Assembly: GCF_026151205.1 (NCBI RefSeq)
Contig: NC_087074.1
Span: 14,568,667 to 14,632,666 of the forward strand
DNA from: Bolinopsis microptera
Taxonomy: Eukaryota; Ctenophora; Tentaculata; Lobata; Bolinopsidae
Length of the DNA stretch: 64,000 bases
Direction: 5' to 3'
Translations under genes and position numbers: made by a program
Notes under the pieces: model-generated
What the model was told of the DNA's origin: nothing
Databases searched by the model: none
Seen by the model: only the letters and a program-made list of their open reading frames with translations
Shown: piece after piece, positions 26,237-38,800 of the stretch
How the letters are laid out: each line of letters opens with the position of its first letter
Position numbering within the stretch: position 1 is the first letter of the stretch

Positions 26237-29197
26237 AACAACAAGTTACTAGCTAGGTAACAGAAAATCGATCTGAGCTACAGTTTCAACGTAACAACGA
26301 TTTCGAGGATGGGTTCAGACAAACCCACGCTCTTACCATTTGAACAACAAACCAGTGCACTGCCAACTGTACACGGTCCGTCACACACCTTTCATTAAAC
26401 CAAAGTTACTTTTATACCCACATAGTTACGGAACATTTACATGTGCGTAGGCTGCCCTGCAAGCGATAAACGAGACCTAGCTCCTCCCATATAAGGCGTG
26501 TAATTAGGTGTGCAAATATCACGTGCTATAGGCCGCCCACTAACGCGCTCAATCGCATCTCGTGACTCTCACGTGACAGCTATCAAAGTAATTCCCTATA
26601 TGGCGCCTCCGGTGTAAACTAGGAAAGAGCTAGTTTGAGCATTAGTAGGCCAGGACAATTCACAAATCTGTAGTTTATTCTGCTTACGTTAACGACCAAA
26701 CATTTCGACGATGGGAACAGATAAATTTGCGAGCATTTTCTCCTTCGAGAATAGCACGCTTCAAATATTATGGCTAACCTCCTTTAAAGAAGGACTCCAA
26801 TGAAATTTACATCAGGAATTATAGTAATGGGATTAAGTTTACAATAAAGTAAAATTTAATAATCTGACAAAGCCTTGCGGCCAATCACTCATATGTGAGA
26901 CTCATATTTCAATTGTCCAGGATTCATAATTCAATAAAAGAAGAACCATTTTGTTTAAAGAAACCCATAGTGGCAACATTTAGAACCATTTCCAATTTCC
27001 GTTTTCTCATTCAACTCCAAGAAATAAGTTAATTAATCGCCATTGGTGCTAGAGCTATCCTGTAGACTGTTGTAAAGAGGCAGATCGTGAAGGCAGCTTA
27101 TCTGTACTTTACAGCCATTGTATTATATTATGTTTATTCATGCTCGCAAATAAACTATATAGCATTGCCCAACATACTAAGAATCTAAAATAAAGACTCT
27201 GGAGTTAATCTTACGAAGAGACGTAAAAGTTTGGTTTGATTGATTACTAATTAAGAAACAATGAAAACTACCGTTACTTTATATTTGTTGGCCAAAAAAG
27301 GTTTATTGACACCCATAAAGATATAAATAAACGATAACAACTCATATTTTATTATCTATCTGTAGCAAACAACATAAAAACCGTTCTTTACAATAATAGA
27401 CCGTGATCTAATTTTAAACTACAGATACAGCTCTATCGTAGTATTGTATAACTTTAATTTAATTTGGTTCTTTGGAAAAAATGTGTTTTAGTTTTACAAC
27501 TTAACGAATATAATAGACTATAAGATATCTTATCGGTATCAAATAAATAATTATACAGACCAATAATACATTTCCAGAATGAGGGGAAAATTGAACCGAT
27601 TTTTTTAGAACAATAACAACACGATTACCAATAATAACAAAACTACAAAATCTATTACATTTATTATTATTATCAATTATGTATGGGATGGAACTTTTTC
27701 AAACCTGTGTAGCTAGTCCACACCCTAGCCCTATAATACGAATAAAATGTGTTCAATTCTAGCTGAAAAGCCTAATAAAATAAATCACAAATCCCCCTTA
27801 AATTTTTTTTATTTAAATTAAAAAAGAAAAAAAATTAGGAATTCACACGACATGTATGAAGAACCAAGTCTGATGTAGCCATATCATATGCCACACAGGA
27901 CGGTTACTATAGAAAGACTCCAGACAATGTCAAAAGCAAATCGTTATCACGGGTGAGGTGTTGTTTTTCACTAATAACACTTACACTCATATCATATAAA
28001 TATTGTCAAAATTTAACTTATTATGATTTAATTTTTAATTTTATCCAAAAAGCAGGTCAAATCGCATTCAATGTTAGACAGTTACTTGATTTAACTTATT
28101 TACAAGGATAGTCGGCAAAATATTTTTACCCTTCTGTAAGCAAACCAGAAAGCAGATAGATCTTCTAAATGTAATTATACTGTTCTAATGAATTTTAGAA
28201 CTTTTATTCTTTGCTTTAGTATAAAAGTTGACATTAACCGTGGTATTGCGCCTGGCAATACCAAATAATTACAGAACACGTTTTTTAGATTGATGAAGTT
28301 AAACCATAGGAATTTTAACATTATAAATTTTATCAATTAAACGACGACAAAACTGTGCTATCTTGTGCCCTTCACTAGTAATAAAAGTTTTTGCCACCGC
28401 TAACTAAAAAAGCAGCCTCTCTCTTCAGATCAAAATCATACTGAATGTCCTGGCAGATCTTGAGCTGTTTTCTGAGAGTTACAGTTGAGTTGGGACAAGA
28501 GTCAGGACCATATTAAAAACACCTGCGGAGGCAGAGTATCGTAGATCGTATAGCTAGGTATGTCGTAGTTCCACCGTTTATCCGGGGAGCATACACAACA
28601 CTGTCCTATCGGTCTAATATGATCTTCCTTCACAACCTGTACCAATTCTCTCTCGATAAGTCTTACCCGCTCACTGGACACCAGGATCTTGAGCGTGTGT
28701 TCACCACACACCAGGAAAGAACTGACCCACGTTGACTTGCGGTTCAGTTTCCACAGAGGTAGCCATGCCTTGTGCGTGTCTATGGAGAATATTGCCAGGA
28801 TCTCTCCACTGCAACACAGGCAGCCCGTATTCTTTTATCCTCCTGAGAAGAAGAAGAAATCGTTATGTTTCTTCTTGTTTTTATTGTAATTGTAAAACAA
28901 AACGTGTTAACACCAAATTATGGTTATACTGTTTTGGTTTGCTGAGTAGAAATACACTTAACCGATACTGTGACTAGACGAGATACTCTGCGTAAGGCCA
29001 GAGTAGTCCGTGAGGCAAAGGTCGAGTAAACCCAGCAGCTGGTTTAGCAACATCCCAATGAGACCTTTAGCTATCCGGTCACTGCCCCGTCACTCCGTCT
29101 TGGTTAATCCTCTCCACTATAGAACTGGGAGCTGTAAGCCCTCCGATAAGTCCACTTCTTAACCCCTGCCACCCTGCTCTCAGACTTGCACTTGAAC
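25213..29197 (-). repeat. 4-kb tandem array, unit 5
   Basis: Full unit of ~3.99 kb. An A/T homopolymer insert at about 27790-27835 is absent from the other units and looks like a local consensus failure. Confidence 0.9.
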
Positions 29198-30242
29198 CAT
29201 CCAAAACCCACAGAGCTCGCTCCACTTCATCTGTAAGTCTATGTGTCCGGGGGTGTTTTTTTATTAAATTATTTTTTTTTATTTTGTTTTTACTATCAGG
29301 TTCAACTGGTACCTTGAAAAAAAGGAATTTCACAATTATTCCATACTCTTGATTTATTTTCAAATTTAAAAGAATGAAAAATGTATTTAACAAGTTGGAT
29401 ACTACAGAGCTATCCCAGTTTAATCAGAACTTAACACGTTTCACCACCAACCTTTCCACAGCAGAGATGTATCAGGCAGCTTTAATGGTGAGTCCTCGCT
29501 GCATCTCACCGTTCCATACTGTCCATCTTAGCCCTACCCGTCCTTACCTGATACAAACAATTTCTTAAACATAACCGACTCTTAAATTGGGAAAATTTTG
29601 ACGGTAGTTATTGTTAGTAAAATATTTACACGGTCATTAATTGACCTAATAATAGAAATCATACATCGTGACCAGAACAACAAGTTTCCACAAACCTTTG
29701 ACATCGTGAATAGCGTCTTCTCCACGACGTAGAAGAGAATACGTTCTGACACCGTGGTCTTGCGAGTCAATATGTCTGACATTTCCTGACAGATATTTAG
29801 TTAATAAGGTAATCTAGTGACAAAAACAGTCAATACTTTTAAACAGATTTACCCGATTTTATTAATTCATTGGTTTTCAAAAATAGATGCTTAGAGCTGA
29901 GCAAGTTTGAACTCCGCTAAATCTCGGCCAACTCAATCATCTTATACGAATTTGAATAAAAAGTTTCAAAATCCAACAAACCAATATTCCTGAATGTTTT
30001 CTAACTTTAGTTTCGTCCAGGGTTGAAGACTTGATTCTGAAGACGGCGGATGTGGTATCGTATGTATAGTTTCAATCTAGTACCTCGAAAACTCTAAATT
30101 TTGAAAATTAGAAATTTTCAGAAATGTGTTATAGGACGGTTTTGGGGAGCGCCTAGGGCGCTCTAATAATTCTTGCCCCATCATCAGCCGCTGCCCCGGT
30201 CCCCGAACTTCATCTTTACTTTCGTCTGGTTTTCCACTCTCG
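28400..30242 (-). pseudogene. GFM1::VPS13 chimeric gene, copy 5
   Basis: Same order; fusion point near 29197. Here a single open stretch crosses the junction: EVERALWVLDG (GFM1 side) continues directly into SSASLRAGWQGLRSGLIGGL (VPS13 side). This is the clearest direct evidence that the join is in frame. The G1 exon, containing TVSERILFY, lies at about 29775-29690. The region 5' of this copy is replaced by the G-rich block at 30337-30508. Confidence 0.7.
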
Positions 30243-33200
30243 TCAAATCATCAGTTACACTAGGTAACATGATAATCGAGCTGAGCTACAGTTTTTCACC
30301 GTAACAACGATTTCGAGATGGTTCAGACAAAAAATAAGAGGGGGGGGGGGGGGTAGATGGGGAGGGGGGATGGGGGGGGGGGGGGTGTGGGGGGTGGGGG
30401 GTTGGGAAAGGGGGGGGGGTGGAGTGAAAGGTGGGGGGGGGGGGGGGGGGGGGGGGGGGAGGGGATAGCAGGGGGAAAGGGGGGGGAGATTATGGGGGGT
30501 GGGGGGGTAACGTCCTCTAACACACTTTCAATTAATCCAAAGTTACTTTTATACCCACTTAGTTGACGGAACATTTACTTTGTGCTACAGGCTGCCCTGC
30601 CTAGCATAAACTGATGACCCTAGCTCCTCCCATATAAAGGCGTGTAATTAGTGTGCAAATCACTGCTATAGTGCCGCCACTAATCGCGCTCAATTGCAAT
30701 CTCGTGACTCTCGACGATGACAGTCTATCAAAGGAAATTCCCTATATTGCGCCTCCGTGTAAGGACAGAAGGAAAGAGCTAGTTAAGAGCCATTAAATAG
30801 CAGTACCAATTCTCAATCTGTAGTTTTTTAATCTATTAGTTAGACGACTGCCAAACAGTCGACGAAGGAACAGATAAGTTGCGATGCATATTCTCCTACG
30901 AGAATAGCACGGCAACAAATATTCTGGCTGAACCTTCCTATAAAGAGGAGCACCAAAGAAAGTTACATCAGAAAAGTGTAAGGGAGTTAAGTGTACAATA
31001 AAGTAAAAATTTATGAATCTAGACAAAGCCCTTGCGCCAATCACAGTCAATGTGGAACACAAATTTGAAAAATTGTCCAGATTCATATGTCAATAGAAGA
31101 AGAACCAATTGTAAATGAAACCCATAGTTGTCAACAATTAGAACCATTCCAATTTCCGTTTTATCATCAACTCAAGAAATAAGTTAATTAATCGCATTGG
31201 TGCTAGATGCCTATCCGTAGACTTTGTAAAGATGGCAGATCGTGAATGGCAGGCTATCTTACTTACAGGCCATTGTAAGATATTATGTAATTCATGCTCG
31301 CAATAACTTATAAGCATTTGCCCAAACTTATTTTTTAAACAAATACCTAAAGAATCTAAATAAAAGAGCTCAGGAGTTATTTCTTAACGATGAGACGAAA
31401 AGTTTGTTTGATATTACTAATTAAGAAACAATGAAAACTAAACTCGTTAACGTTATATTTGTGTCCAAAAAGGTTATTGACACGCCATAAAGATATAAAA
31501 TACACGGTAACACTCATATTAATTATCTATCTGTAGAAAAAACATAAAAAACCGTTCTTTACAATAATAGACCGTGATCAACTTTAAACTTACAGTTACA
31601 GCTCTTAACCGTAGATTGTAAAACTTTTATTTTAATTTGGTTCTTTTGGAAAAAATGTGTTTAGTTTTACAACTTACGAAATATAATAGACTATAGAAAT
31701 CTTATCGTATCAGATAAATTAATTAGACAGACTCAATTAATACTTTTCCAGAATGAGGGGAACATGAACCGATTTAGATCAATAACAACACGATATACCA
31801 ATTAATAAAAAACTAACAAATCTATACATTTATTTGATTAAATCAATTATGTAATGGGATTGAAAACTTTTAACCCAGGTGTTGCAGTCACAGCCCTAGC
31901 TCTATAATACGAAGAAATTGTTCGATTCTAAGCTGAAAAGCCTCTAAACTAATAAATCCCAATTAATATAGAAAATAGGAATTCACCGACATGAATGAAG
32001 AACCAAGCGATTAGTAGCCCATATCAGATCCACCACATGATCGGTTACTATATAAGACTCCAGACAATGTCAAAGCAAATCGGTATCACGGGGTGAGTTT
32101 TGTTTTCACTAATAACAGTTTTCACTCAGTATCCTTATCAATATGTCATAATTCCAACTTATTATAGATTTAATTTAAAGTTATACAAAATTGCTGGTCC
32201 TTAGCGCATGCAATTATAGACAGTTACTTGACTTAACTTATTTACAGGATATCGGCAAATAACTTACCCTATCTGTAAGCGAAACCAGAAAGCAGATAGA
32301 TCTTCTAAATTTAAATTTAATACTGTTCAAATGGATGTCACAACTTTTAATTCTTTATAAGAAAATTGACATAACCGTGTGATGCGCTGCAATACCATTT
32401 TAATTACAAGAACATGTATTTTAAGATTGCATGTAACAAACTAAAAAGATTAAACCAAGAACTTTAACCAATAAATTTATCAATAAACGACTACAAAACA
32501 GTGCTACTGTGTCCCTTCCACTATACTGAAAGTTTTTGGCCACCGCTAACTAAAAAAGCAGCCTCTCACTTCAGATCAAAACATACTGAATGTCCTGAAT
32601 ATCTTGAGCTAGATTTTCTAGAGTTACAGTTGAGTTTGGGACAAGAGTCAGGAGCCATAATAAAAACACCTGGTGGAGGCAGATATCGTAGGATTCTGTA
32701 TAGCTATTTATGTTCTGTAGTTCCACCGTTTTATTCCGGGGAGCAAACACACACTGTCCTATCGAGTCTAACATAAACTCCTTCACAACCTTGATACCAG
32801 ATTCTCTCTCGAAAATCTGACCCCTCACAGACACCAGGATCTTGAGGCGGGTGTTCACCACACACCAGAGAAATGAACTGTTCCTCCCACTTGACTTGCG
32901 GTCAGGTTTCACACAGAGTAGCCATGCCTTTTTTCTGTGTCTGTGAGGAAGATTGCCAGGATCTCTCCACTGCAACATCGAGGCAGCCGTAAGCTTTTTA
33001 ATCTCTCCCTGAGAAGAAGAAGAAAATCGTTATGTTTCTTCCGATTATTGTAATTGTAAAACAAAACGTGTTAACACCAAAATTATGGTTAGACCTGTTT
33101 GTTGCTGAGTAGAAATAAGCTTAACCGATACTGTGACTAGATCGAGTCTGCTGCGTAATGGCCATTGTAAGTCCCTGAGGCAAAGTCGAGTAAACCATCA

Positions 33201-33361
33201 GCTGGTTTAGCAACAGTCCACTGAGACCTTTAGCTAGCCGGTCCACGCCCCGTCACTCCGTCTTGGTTAATCCCTCTCACTAAGAACTGGGAATGCTTGG
33301 TAAGCCCTCGATAATCCACTTCTTAACCCCTGCCATCCTGGCTCTCAGACTTGCACTTGAA
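29198..33361 (-). repeat. 4-kb tandem array, unit 6 (rightmost)
   Basis: Full unit of ~4.16 kb. It includes a G-rich block (30337-30508) in place of normal unit sequence and a T-rich insert just left of its edge at about 29257-29298. Its right edge, near 33361, is where GFM1 sequence would start but native VPS13 intron sequence appears instead. Confidence 0.9.
30337..30508. repeat. G-rich low-complexity block inside the array
   Basis: About 170 bp of G runs with scattered A and T replaces the ~80 bp present at this point in the other units (between TTCAGACAAA and a CACACT..TTAA.CCAAAGTTAC segment). No other copy has it. It is most likely an unresolved read or consensus artefact. The Gly- and Pro-rich open frames on the two strands are spurious. 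Confidence 0.8.
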
Positions 33362-33926
33362 CTCTGGTATCAGTCGGAGAAATGGAAATTTGGTTGCTTC
33401 CACAATCGACTGCATTAATAAAAAATAAATATGATACAAAAAGGAATTGGAAAGAAAAAAAGTAAGAAAAGAGATCGCATCAAATAGGAAAGAGCACACG
33501 AAAGAGAAAGAGACGCACAAGAAAAACAAAAGATAAAAAGTCTCCTACCTGGAAGCACTAAGTCTGTCCTCTGTCCGGCCTCTGGAAAGCAATCATCTCC
33601 ACTAACATACGTTAAACACAGAACTAGCATTGAACTGAGTTACTGGCGGTATCTGACATGCCGTGAGCAACACTCTTTACCATTCCTGACACGTCCCATC
33701 CAGCCCCACTGAGAGACCACTCGCTGTAATCGTTAACAGCATTCCTATTTTACCTGTGTCATGTGAGGGGAAAGGTTGTTTAAAGTTTACGTTATCATGG
33801 TAAGTAACTAGTAGAAACAATGAAATATGAGGTAAAAGTGATGAAATCACGAAGAAGGTAAAGTGTCAAACCTGTCATTTCTGAGTTGAGTGACTATTTT
33901 TGAGTTTATGTCCAACTGCGCAGTCC
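32546..33926 (-). CDS. VPS13 family protein, 3' end of the native gene (partial)
   Basis: VPS13 proteins are large bridge-like lipid-transfer proteins at membrane contact sites; this is the extreme C-terminal part. Exons on the minus strand: 33926-33872 (..TAQLDINSKIVTQLRND); 33744-33549 (..YSEWSLSGAGWDVSGMV.. to ..GQRTDLVLPG, with two apparent indels); about 33365-33126 (SASLRAGWQGLRSGLIGG.., KPAAGLLDFASG); and 33008-32546 (RLPRCC.., SREEQFISW, LVSSERV, the PH-like end). Phases match across 33872/33744. The exon start near 33361 works if one extra base there is an error. The glycine-rich amphipathic repeat followed by KP.AG..DFASG is the usual VPS13 C-terminal signature. VPS13D-like is my guess; the paralogue cannot be fixed by eye. 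More exons probably continue to about 34430 (an open minus-strand segment at 34420-34300). Frames are broken by indels in places. Confidence 0.65.
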
Positions 33927-34643
33927 CTGTAAGTGTCGTAATGATGTTGTCCCTTATAGTTACTAGTAGCTGCTATCACATACTGGTATGGTATCTTGTT
34001 GCAGCATAAAAGTAACGTCCGAGAAGTTCAATAAGTATCTCATTCTAATCCTTGTGTGGATGTCCTTGAGGTCGTCCCTCTAGAACTGGAGCCCGATCAG
34101 ACTGACATTAACCTGGGTCTGGTGAAATTAACAAACTCTCAACTAACACGGGATTGTAACTCCAACTTCCCGTACTCAACTGTACTCCGCTTCTGGATCG
34201 TACTTGGTCGTCTTTTACTTACAACCCAAGAAGAGAAGCCATCTCAAAAACTGTATTAGTTTTCAGAATAGACCCTCGTCGAGCTTGGGAGCTTAAGTTT
34301 TGCGAACAGAGCCTGGACCTCGGGTACACGAACGAACCCTGCCATCGCTCCTAACCTCCAGATCATCTGAAGTGTACTGTATGTTTTCTCCATCCTCATT
34401 CACCGGTTAGATAACAACAGGAACCATTGCCGCCCTACACTGATTATCACCTGTAATCCTAGCAAGATCAAAAACAACCGTTTAGTCCATTTTTTCGAAA
34501 TTTTGAGATATTGGTACCAAAATTTTCAGAAGAAGATTCTCTTCAACAATCAAGTTATGAAAATACTGTTTTAGCTGCCACGATAGGCATTTAGTCACAC
34601 AAAACGTGACAATTTAGCTAGTTATCCCGAAACCTTCCCTGAG

Positions 34644-34790
34644 AAAAGGCATTAAGTCCATTTGATTGCCTTTTCTGCGAGGGAACTTTTTCTGTTCCCT
34701 GAGATGCCATGAGAAAAGGCATTAAGTCCGGACTTACTGCCTTTTTGATGATACAGAATTACCTAGAACTGGACTTAATGCCTTTTTGTA
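34644..34790. repeat. Inverted repeats of AAAAGGCATTAAGTCC
   Basis: The motif occurs at about 34644 and 34712, and its complement, GGACTTAATGCCTTTT, at about 34728 and 34771. The middle pair is a nearly perfect 32-bp palindrome (34712-34743). Probably a small foldback remnant. Confidence 0.7.
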
Positions 34791-34984
34791 ATTCGTATTT
34801 GTATCAAATGCGATCATGAGGTAGGTGGTTTCCTCCACGTGAACGATGGTTAATTGGTTAATAAGGGGTAGTTAACGATTCCTAGTTTGAGTGAATCAAG
34901 TAAACAGGAAAATTTTCAAATACTCGAGTGTTGAGGTATAATTTAAATTATGTCAATAATAATACTCTGATCGTCCACGGTAAA

Positions 34985-35402
34985 TCTGATTTCAATGCCA
35001 AACTTGCTGTTTGCTCTTTTATATACGGACGAGACATTTCCTGATTTCCAACCTTGTTATTAATATTATGAGTCTTCTCACCCTGGTCCCCTTTACTATT
35101 ATAATCACCGTGATTAACACAGTCCCGTGGGCTTATGTGAGTACGTATTTAAAGTCACATACGGACACTCCACTCAGACCACCACAGCCCTGGTCACAAC
35201 CGCGGCGGTTACAGGTCTCTTCTGGGTGATGTGGTGTCCTACTGCGGTACGGTTCCACCTCTCTGCTATAAAAGGGGAAGACTGGATACCGGCATGGCTG
35301 GAAAAAATGCGGTATCTCTACATCTTATTGTTGGGAGCGTTAGTACCTAAACCCGTTTATCTATACCTTGACATTTTTTCATCGCCTCAATCAATTCTTT
35401 AA
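34985..35402 (+). pseudogene. Rhodopsin-class GPCR fragment (ECL2 to TM7)
   Basis: Three adjoining frames encode, in order, an ECL2-like piece (..AVCSFIYGRDIS), a TM5-like helix (SLLTLVPFTIIITVINTVPW) and a TM6 with the CWxP-type core as FWVMWCP. A TM7-like helix ends KPVYLYLD, where NPxxY would be expected. The frame changes near 35041 and again near 35150, and the N-terminal half of a receptor is not found upstream. It is a class A receptor fragment, either a pseudogene or a gene with two sequence errors. The degenerate NPxxY favours decay. It lies 440 bp upstream of the LDLa receptor gene, on the same strand, but is too different to be an exon of it. Confidence 0.55.
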
Positions 35403-35482
35403 AAATCTATAGATGCAATGCCCGAGGCTGCATGCTGCAGCAGTAGCCGCAACAGCAACTAAAGACACCACGATAAAAATTT

Positions 35483-35737
35483 ATTAAATACAGAATAAAT
35501 GTTTATTAATCCACGAATCAACGCTCGCGGATCGCGCTTTCTCACAAATCAACGCTCTCTTACTGATCAGGATCTTATTCTTAGTGCTTAGTCTTACAAA
35601 GTTATTTTTCGATACAGCATCAAACATGGAATAATTGCTATTGATCAAATTATATTATTTTGCTGAGTGGTGTATCTTAAAAATAATATCTTCAAGAACG
35701 CGAGCGTTGATTCGTGTATTTATTCTGTATTTGATAA
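35483..35737. repeat. Inverted repeat, ~40-bp arms
   Basis: AAATACAGAATAAA..CACGAATCAACGCTCGCG at 35485-35530 is mirrored by CGCGAGCGTTGATTCGTG..TTTATTCTGTATTT at 35699-35737. Probably a small foldback element between the two receptor loci. Confidence 0.75.
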
Positions 35738-35839
35738 ACTATCTTAGATATAGGGCAGTCGAGTTTTCTTCTTCTTTCTTTCAACGTTGGACAGCACTCG
35801 TGCATATCGAATTTTTGGCAGTCCTCGAAAATTAGTGCC

Positions 35840-38800
35840 ATGACAAGAATTAGGAGCCATTTAATAATAGGAATATTAATTCAAGTTTTCATCCTTGACC
35901 TCGTCCTCGGCTCCAATGACCCGCGAGAACCCTTGTCTAAAAGTAAAGAAAAGGTAATTGTAACCAGGGAAACGTACAAAACTCCACCTATTCCCTCGTT
36001 TGGGGCATTTTTTACCACAACTTGCGAAGATCAAATTCACTTTTTCCTTCGGAATGTCAATGACACCAGATGGACATACAATAGACCATTTTATAACAAC
36101 GTAATGAAGAAAAGGGACACATTTCTTCTATCACCTGAAGACATTCATGCTTGCCCCATGTCGATACACAAACATCAAGTATTGGACACAACAAATTGGA
36201 CGTGTTTGATCCCTGTAGAAAAAGTCTGTGATGGTTTCTCTAGTTGCCTAACTGACGAGTGTGGTTGCGGAGAGGAGACTACCGAGCAGTCAGTAACCCA
36301 GACTCCGGTATTCTACTGTGTTCAACAGCCTGGATGTGTTTCATTTCCACAGGTAACGAAAACATAAGACAATATTTTTCTTTATCAATACAACGTGACA
36401 GTGCGATTGATCACTAATTAATGGCGACATCCCTATAAATTAAATGACAAACCTTATCGCCCCTAACTTCTGTTCGTCGGTAGATTACCTGGTCATAGAT
36501 TGGGCAGCTTATTGTGTCTCATTGTGGTCAATCCATAATCGGGCCTTATATAATTTCGTGCATTAAGCATGCTTAAGAATCCTAACCCTTTAGTTTTGTG
36601 CGTAAGTGATCGAAGGGTCAACAGTCACTGATAATTTACATTTAAACGACTCTTAAATTTAAACGATCATCGACAGATTACTAACTCCCCACTTGTTTAT
36701 CGCACGTTTCTGATAATTATAAACATATTCCTGTTTGTTTTATGAATATGACTGCACCTCCCGGCTCCCACCTCAGATTTGCGATAACAACGAAGACTGT
36801 TTAGACGGTAGTGACGAGAGTTTCTGTTCAAACAACGTCAACGATCAGATAGAACAGAATAGTTTAATAAGGGACAATCCAATTGCGCAATGCATATACA
36901 ACATGAGTCATTTTGAAAATATAATAGTGTATTTTCACCAAGACCAGCAATTAATAATGTTATGTGAAAATAATTGCAGCAGTTATTTTTCAAAATCAGA
37001 TCAATGGTATAAGTTTTGCAAGCTCCTATAGGCTTTAACTATAATTCGGAATTTATGCAAATTCCTGCACTATCTTTTTGTCAAAGCCCTGATGGTTCTT
37101 CTATGCCCAGCCTGGAATCAATTTGTGACAATGAAATAGACTGTACAAATGGTGCAGATGAAGTTGGATGTCCGGGCAGATTCTACTGCTATAACCACCT
37201 TGAAAATGTGTCCACAAGCGAAAGGACAATGTCGGTTTCACCGGATAAGAAATGCGATCAAGTTAAAGATTGCCCAAATAATATTGATGAGTGTAATATT
37301 GACTGTGACCTAGGTAACATAGCTTCTCCAAAATCCCTCATAAAATCGAACGCTCTCTCGTGTTTAAATTTCATCTTTGGATTAGCTGTTTTGATTCTGA
37401 ATGTAAGGAACGGTTATAAAGCAATGAAACGCACAGCCACTAATGTTAGTGCGAAAACTGATAGACTTCTTTGCATACAAATATTTGCATATGACTTTAT
37501 TATGGGAATTTATCTTTGCTTCATCGTACTGGCATCCCTCGTTCTCCGATATACTGGAGGCTATTGTGTACGATCTGACTGGTGGAGGTCGAGCGTTTAC
37601 TGCGATATTTTTGGGGTAATCTTCTCTTTTGCAAGTCACGGATCTCTCTTGATAGTTTCTTTGATGAGTATTGTAAGGAGCATTCAGTGCACTGTATCAT
37701 TTATCAGGATTCCTTATAAAGCCATAATTTTAAGTTCCTGCATCATTTTCACCCTCAACTTGATTCATGCAATACTTCCAGTTGTAAAGCTTCCCCTAAT
37801 TGAACACATCTTCAAATCGAAAATCTTCATGGAGAACATTGCCGAAAATCCCTTGTTGAGCTCTTTTGATGAACAGAAGATAACAAATCTGCATAACAAA
37901 TTCTTTCCAAACCGGACTACTGAGTACATTACAACGATGCTGGATGATTTGAAGCAAATAACGAGCATGCCTGAGATCTTCGACTTCAGAATGATTGGGT
38001 ATTATGGGACCACGCCAATTTGCATAAGCGTTATATTCAAGGATCAGGAATCTTACCGAGCTTTTAAAATTGGATATTGTACTGCCATATCTGTGCTGTT
38101 AGCTGTAGTTTCAGTATCATATATTTTAATAGTGGTGAAGCATAACAAGTCAGCAGCAATTGCAAACGACAACCAGGAAGATCATCAGCAAAACAACGAC
38201 CTCCTTATCAAGGTTTGCTTGATGATCGGATCTCAACTGGTAAGCTGGGTGTCCCTAATAATACCTTATCGGACCTTATTTGGACGGACATTACTTGAAC
38301 GCTGGAGGCCCTAGCGTTCATCTTAATGGCCGTTCAAATAAAGTCCGTTCAATTAATGTCCGTCCAAGTTAAAGTCCGTTGAAATTTTTTCAAAAATTTT
38401 TCCATTTCGAACTTTTTGTCCAGAATATGACAACTTTGAGAACTTTATTGTGCCGTAAGTTAACGACGGAAAGGTTCTCCTTGGTCTGCCGAAGGCACAG
38501 AAAACTCTACTAGTATATAATGTTTTCAAGGGTCACTTGGCGGAAAAAAGTCAACGAAATTATGGCACTCAACAACATAGTTCATGAGCTAGTCCCCGCC
38601 AACATGACAAACTTGTTCCAGCCTCTAGATATTACGGTAAATCGTGTTGCCAAGGACATTTTCCGACGTTGTTATAGTTCATATTACTGAGGGGAGGTAA
38701 TGAAACAGTGCTAGGAAAGCTCCACGTGATGTTAAGGTTAACCTAAAGTTGTCTAAGATAAAACCACTTCACGACGAATGGCTTGTAAAAGTTAACAATG

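Noticed and set aside
30323..30574. Proline-rich and glycine-rich frames
   Set aside because: They are translations of the G-rich block, which replaces normal unit sequence and is absent from the other copies.
34056..34259. Plus-strand frame of 67 codons (MDVLEVVPLELEPDQ..)
   Set aside because: It lies where VPS13 upstream exons are expected on the other strand; no motif could be matched on either strand, so no gene was called.
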